DNA of 16,698 nucleotides from Cymbomonas tetramitiformis (Eukaryota > Chlorophyta > Pyramimonadophyceae > Pyramimonadales > Pyramimonadaceae), in NCBI GenBank assembly GCA_001247695.2, contig LGRX02027683.1, positions 1 to 16,698 on the forward strand. The letters run 5' to 3'. The position numbers were made by a program, and so were the translations under genes. The notes beneath the pieces are model-generated. The model did not search any database and was not told where the DNA came from. It worked only from the letters and a program-made list of their open reading frames with translations. Below are positions 14,817 to 16,698 of the stretch, piece by piece (the first letter of the stretch is position 1; each line of letters starts with the position of its first letter).

Positions 14817-15011
14817 CTCCATTGCCATCATATTGTCCTCGCTTAAGAATGAACTATCTGTGCTACCTGTGCTACGTGGTGAAGCCAGCTCATCGGCTGC
14901 GGAGGGAGAAGGCTGGTCAGCAGCACGCTTCCGGTTCCCGGCGTCCGCGTTTGTCTGATGGCGAGACTCTTGTCCGCCCACCTGCTCATACAATGCTACC
15001 AGTCCACGCAT
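14817..15011 (-). CDS. Probable first coding exon of an unknown gene, ends in consensus splice donor
   Basis: The minus strand reads ATGGAG|GTAAGT at 14822-14811, an ideal 5' splice site at 14817/14816. The frame is open back to a TGA at 15065-15063; no AG acceptor occurs between that stop and the first in-frame ATG at 15011, so this is taken as the first coding exon (65 codons, phase 0 end). The peptide begins with a helix (RGLVALYEQVGG) and continues with a polar Ser/Pro/Lys-rich region typical of nuclear or disordered proteins (KRAADQPSPSAADELASP). The function is unknown and the next exon was not identified. Upstream lies the 67-bp tandem array. Confidence 0.5.
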
Positions 15012-15090
15012 ATACCTCAGAGCGTTTCGATCCAACCAATCGCAACAAGCAGTGCAGCCAAGTCAGCCTCGTCTCACCGCAGCAAGTTTG

Positions 15091-15440
15091 CTCTCACTGC
15101 CTCGTGCTGAAGCGGTGACATCTTCGGCGGCTGCAGTGCGCTTCGCAGTGCGGCGAGCTCTCACTGCCTCGTGCTGAAGCGGTGACATCTTCGGCGGCTG
15201 CAGTGCGCTACGCAGTGCGGCGAGCTCTCACTGCCTCGTGCTGAAGCAGTGACATCCTCGGCGGTTGCAGTGCGCTACGCAGTGCGGCGAGCTCTCACTG
15301 CCTCGTGCTGAAGCGGTGCCATCTTCGGCGGCTGCAGTGCGCTACACAGTGGCGAGCTCTCACTGCCTCGTGCTGAAGCGGTGACATCTTCGGCGGCTGC
15401 AGTGCGCTACGCAGTGCGGCGATCTCACCTCGTGCTGAAG
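15091..15440. repeat. 67-bp tandem repeat array
   Basis: Units start at 15091, 15158, 15225, 15292 and 15357 (periods 67, 67, 67, 65) with a truncated sixth copy ending at about 15440. The unit contains CTGCCTCGTGCTGAAGC and CTGCAGTGCGCTACGCAGTG, the latter with internal inverted symmetry. Copies are nearly identical, so the array is young. It lies just upstream of the minus-strand exon at 15011-14817. Confidence 0.92.
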
Positions 15441-15785
15441 GGCTGTGTGAAGGGTGGCTGATGAAGTTGAGTGCGGGGCTGTGTGAAGGGTGGCTGATGA
15501 AGTTGATTGCGGGGCTGTGTGATGAGGTGGCTGATGAAGTTGATTGCGGGGCTGTGTGAAGGGGTGGCTGATGAAGTTGATTGCGGGGCTGTGTGAAGGG
15601 GTGGCTGATGAAGTTAATTGCGGGGCTGTGTGAAGGGGTGGCTGATGAAGTTGATTGCGGGGCTGTGTGAAGGGGTGGCTGATGAAGTTGATTGGGGGCT
15701 GTGTAAAGGGGTGGCTGATGAAGTTAATTGCGGGGCTGTGTGAAGGGGTGGCTGATGAAGTTAATTGGGGGGCTGTGTGAAGCTG
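15441..15785. repeat. 37-bp tandem repeat array
   Basis: Ten unit starts (15441, 15477, 15513, 15550, 15587, 15624, 15661, 15697, 15734, 15771), period 36-37 bp. The unit contains GGCTGTGTGAAGGGGTGGCT and GATGAAGTTGATTGC. It abuts the 67-bp array at a CGTGCTGAAG/GGCTG junction. Because 37 is not a multiple of 3, open frames through it are not evidence of coding. Confidence 0.92.
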
Positions 15786-15789
15786 CCTG

Positions 15790-16087
15790 CCTTGGCGCCT
15801 CAAGCCCTGCAGTGGTGTACCTGCGCAGCGAGCTGTTTCAAGATGTCTCTATTGCTATAAACCATGCAGTAGATGATTGCCACGAAGGTTGCCAGCTGTT
15901 GCACCCCCCATCCCCAAGGCAGCGAGCGGGGTCAAATCCATCCTGGTCCTGAGTCCTGACCAACCCGAGGCGAAGGGCAGAACACCCCCAATGCATCCCT
16001 GGAAATGGAACGAGGGTCTTATTCATCCCCCTATGTGTGGGGGGCTGAGAACGAGGGAACGTATTTAGGAGTGAAGGCAGCCAATAA
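15790..16087. other. Stretch with no supported feature
   Basis: Only short, overlapping frames without protein character are present. No repeats or RNA genes seen. Confidence 0.4.
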
Positions 16088-16381
16088 TTAGGTGCCACGT
16101 TGCGTCAAGAGACCAACCTGCAATGCGACAGCGCAAATGGAGGGGACGTTCGAATCCATCTCGGTGTAGTCGAACAGGAGGAGGACAAATAGAAGTATGA
16201 ACTGGTTGAAAAGCACTAGGAACTGCATGTAGTCGCCGAAGTCATTGACATATGGGGAGCATATCCCATGCACGCACATTGAGCTAACAGCCACCAGGAT
16301 ACCGTACGGCAACTGGTACACAGGACCTATTAGCAGGGGTATTACGCTTGCGCCTGCGGTTTGGAGCATCCGGCGCACCAC
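16088..16381 (-). CDS. Exon of a multi-span membrane protein (channel-like C-terminal region)
   Basis: 97 codons with a clear hydrophobic pattern: a segment SVIPLLIGPVYQLPYGILVA, a loop, and a strong membrane segment QFLVLFNQFILLFVLLLF followed by an acidic loop (DYTEMDS) and the start of another hydrophobic stretch. The SPYVNDFGDYMQ...LFNQFILLFVLLL arrangement recalls the end of the membrane region in large TRP-like proteins of algae and oomycetes; that likeness is from memory and weak. The frame remains open upstream of the first GTG, and CAG|GTTGGT at 16118/16117 could be a splice donor, so this is probably an internal exon rather than a whole gene. Confidence 0.4.
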   Translation of the reverse strand: MVRRMLQTAGASVIPLLIGPVYQLPYGILVAVSSMCVHGICSPYVNDFGDYMQFLVLFNQFILLFVLLLFDYTEMDSNVPSICAVALQVGLLTQRGT

Positions 16382-16440
16382 CTCCCAGCACCCCCACCTG
16401 GCAATGCAGCCTCCGCCAGCCCGCCCCCCCGGGCCTCAGC

Positions 16441-16698
16441 ATGCAGTTTCCGGGGCTACTGATCCCCGTGTGTTACAAGCAGCTCAGCACAGCCCTAAGG
16501 GCGACGTCCAGGGCTCGGCACACAGTGGCAGCAGCGCGGGTGAATGCTAATGAGGCTTCCCCGGAATCACGGCAACCCGATTCAATGCCATGGCCCGAGG
16601 ACACAGATCTCACAGCGGTGGTGGTCTCAGCGCTGGATGGCGAGCGCACAGATCTCACAGCGGTGGTGGTCTCAGCGCTGGATGGCGAGCGCACAGAT
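16441..16698 (+). CDS. Open frame of unknown function running off the right edge over an in-frame repeat
   Basis: From an ATG at 16441 the frame is open for 86 codons to the window end; the same frame is already open from 16288, after a TAA. The start is hydrophobic (MQFPGLLIPVCY), the middle is Arg/Ala-rich, and the end holds a 15-residue repeat of the type TDLTAVVVSALDGER encoded by the 45-bp tandem unit. The composition is more protein-like than the other frames, but the repeat also gives an open minus frame. No family is recognised. Confidence 0.3.
   Translation, partial: MQFPGLLIPVCYKQLSTALRATSRARHTVAAARVNANEASPESRQPDSMPWPEDTDLTAVVVSALDGERTDLTAVVVSALDGERTD
16602..16698. repeat. 45-bp tandem repeat at window edge
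   Basis: Two identical 45-bp units start at 16602 and 16647, and a third begins at 16692 and is cut by the edge. The period is 15 codons, which keeps any frame open. Confidence 0.9.

Noticed and set aside
15091..15785. Possible CRISPR array
   Set aside because: The repeats are contiguous without unique spacers, and the context is eukaryotic.
15360..15803. 147-codon minus-strand open frame with repeated peptides
   Set aside because: It is produced by the 37-bp and 67-bp arrays, whose periods are not multiples of three; there is no coding sign outside them.

Overview
The window looks like nuclear DNA of a green-lineage eukaryote, most likely a unicellular alga. The evidence is TTTAGGG-type telomere motifs (about 8834-8854), a consensus splice donor (AG|GTAAGT at 14817/14816, minus strand), GC-rich coding sequence set in AT-rich non-coding DNA, many mini- and microsatellites, and two LTR retrotransposons. 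The species is inference. There is no bacterial-type gene organisation, no rRNA or tRNA gene and no CRISPR array.

Positions 1-5960 (minus strand) hold the 5' part of a large Ty3/gypsy-like LTR retrotransposon that runs off the left edge. In transcript order it has a Q/P/R-rich N-terminal Gag-like ORF (5887 to 3680), then, one frame over, a capsid-like region with a CCHC zinc knuckle ending at a TGA (2459-2457), then in the same frame a Pol reading frame open for 818 codons to the edge. That frame contains a retropepsin (DSGAS at 518-504, ILGGRWL near 296) placed about 645 codons after the TGA. The TGA abuts a perfect GC-rich hairpin. Reverse transcriptase and integrase would lie outside the window.

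Positions 5960-11050 are gene-poor and mostly AT-rich. They hold an exon-like frame beside the retroelement (5973-6287), an octamer array inside a 167-bp tandem duplication, a 30-bp minisatellite, CA/TA and AT microsatellites, a telomere-like tract at the end of a small ORF, a GC-rich island (about 9650-10345) and a few weak hypothetical ORFs.

Positions 11057-14447 are a complete, young, compact LTR retrotransposon on the plus strand: two 412-bp LTRs differing at 4 positions, a GAGAG target-site duplication, a primer-binding site matching the anticodon region of plant-type initiator tRNA-Met (copia half-tRNA style), a gag/protease frame split by one in-frame TGA (context TGA CGG), a structured 3' minisatellite and a polypurine tract. 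It has no integrase, reverse transcriptase or RNase H, so it should depend on enzymes supplied in trans.

Positions 14450-16698 contain a probable first exon with a splice donor (15011-14817, minus), a 67-bp and a 37-bp tandem array back to back (15091-15785), a hydrophobic membrane-protein exon (16381-16088, minus) and a plus-strand open frame running off the right edge over an in-frame 45-bp repeat.

The most notable signals are the paired TGA-interrupted frames of two unrelated retroelements, the hairpin abutting the first TGA, long repeat-rich linkers between nucleocapsid and protease in both elements, and the non-autonomous copia-like element with helically phased AAACCCT boxes in its LTR.
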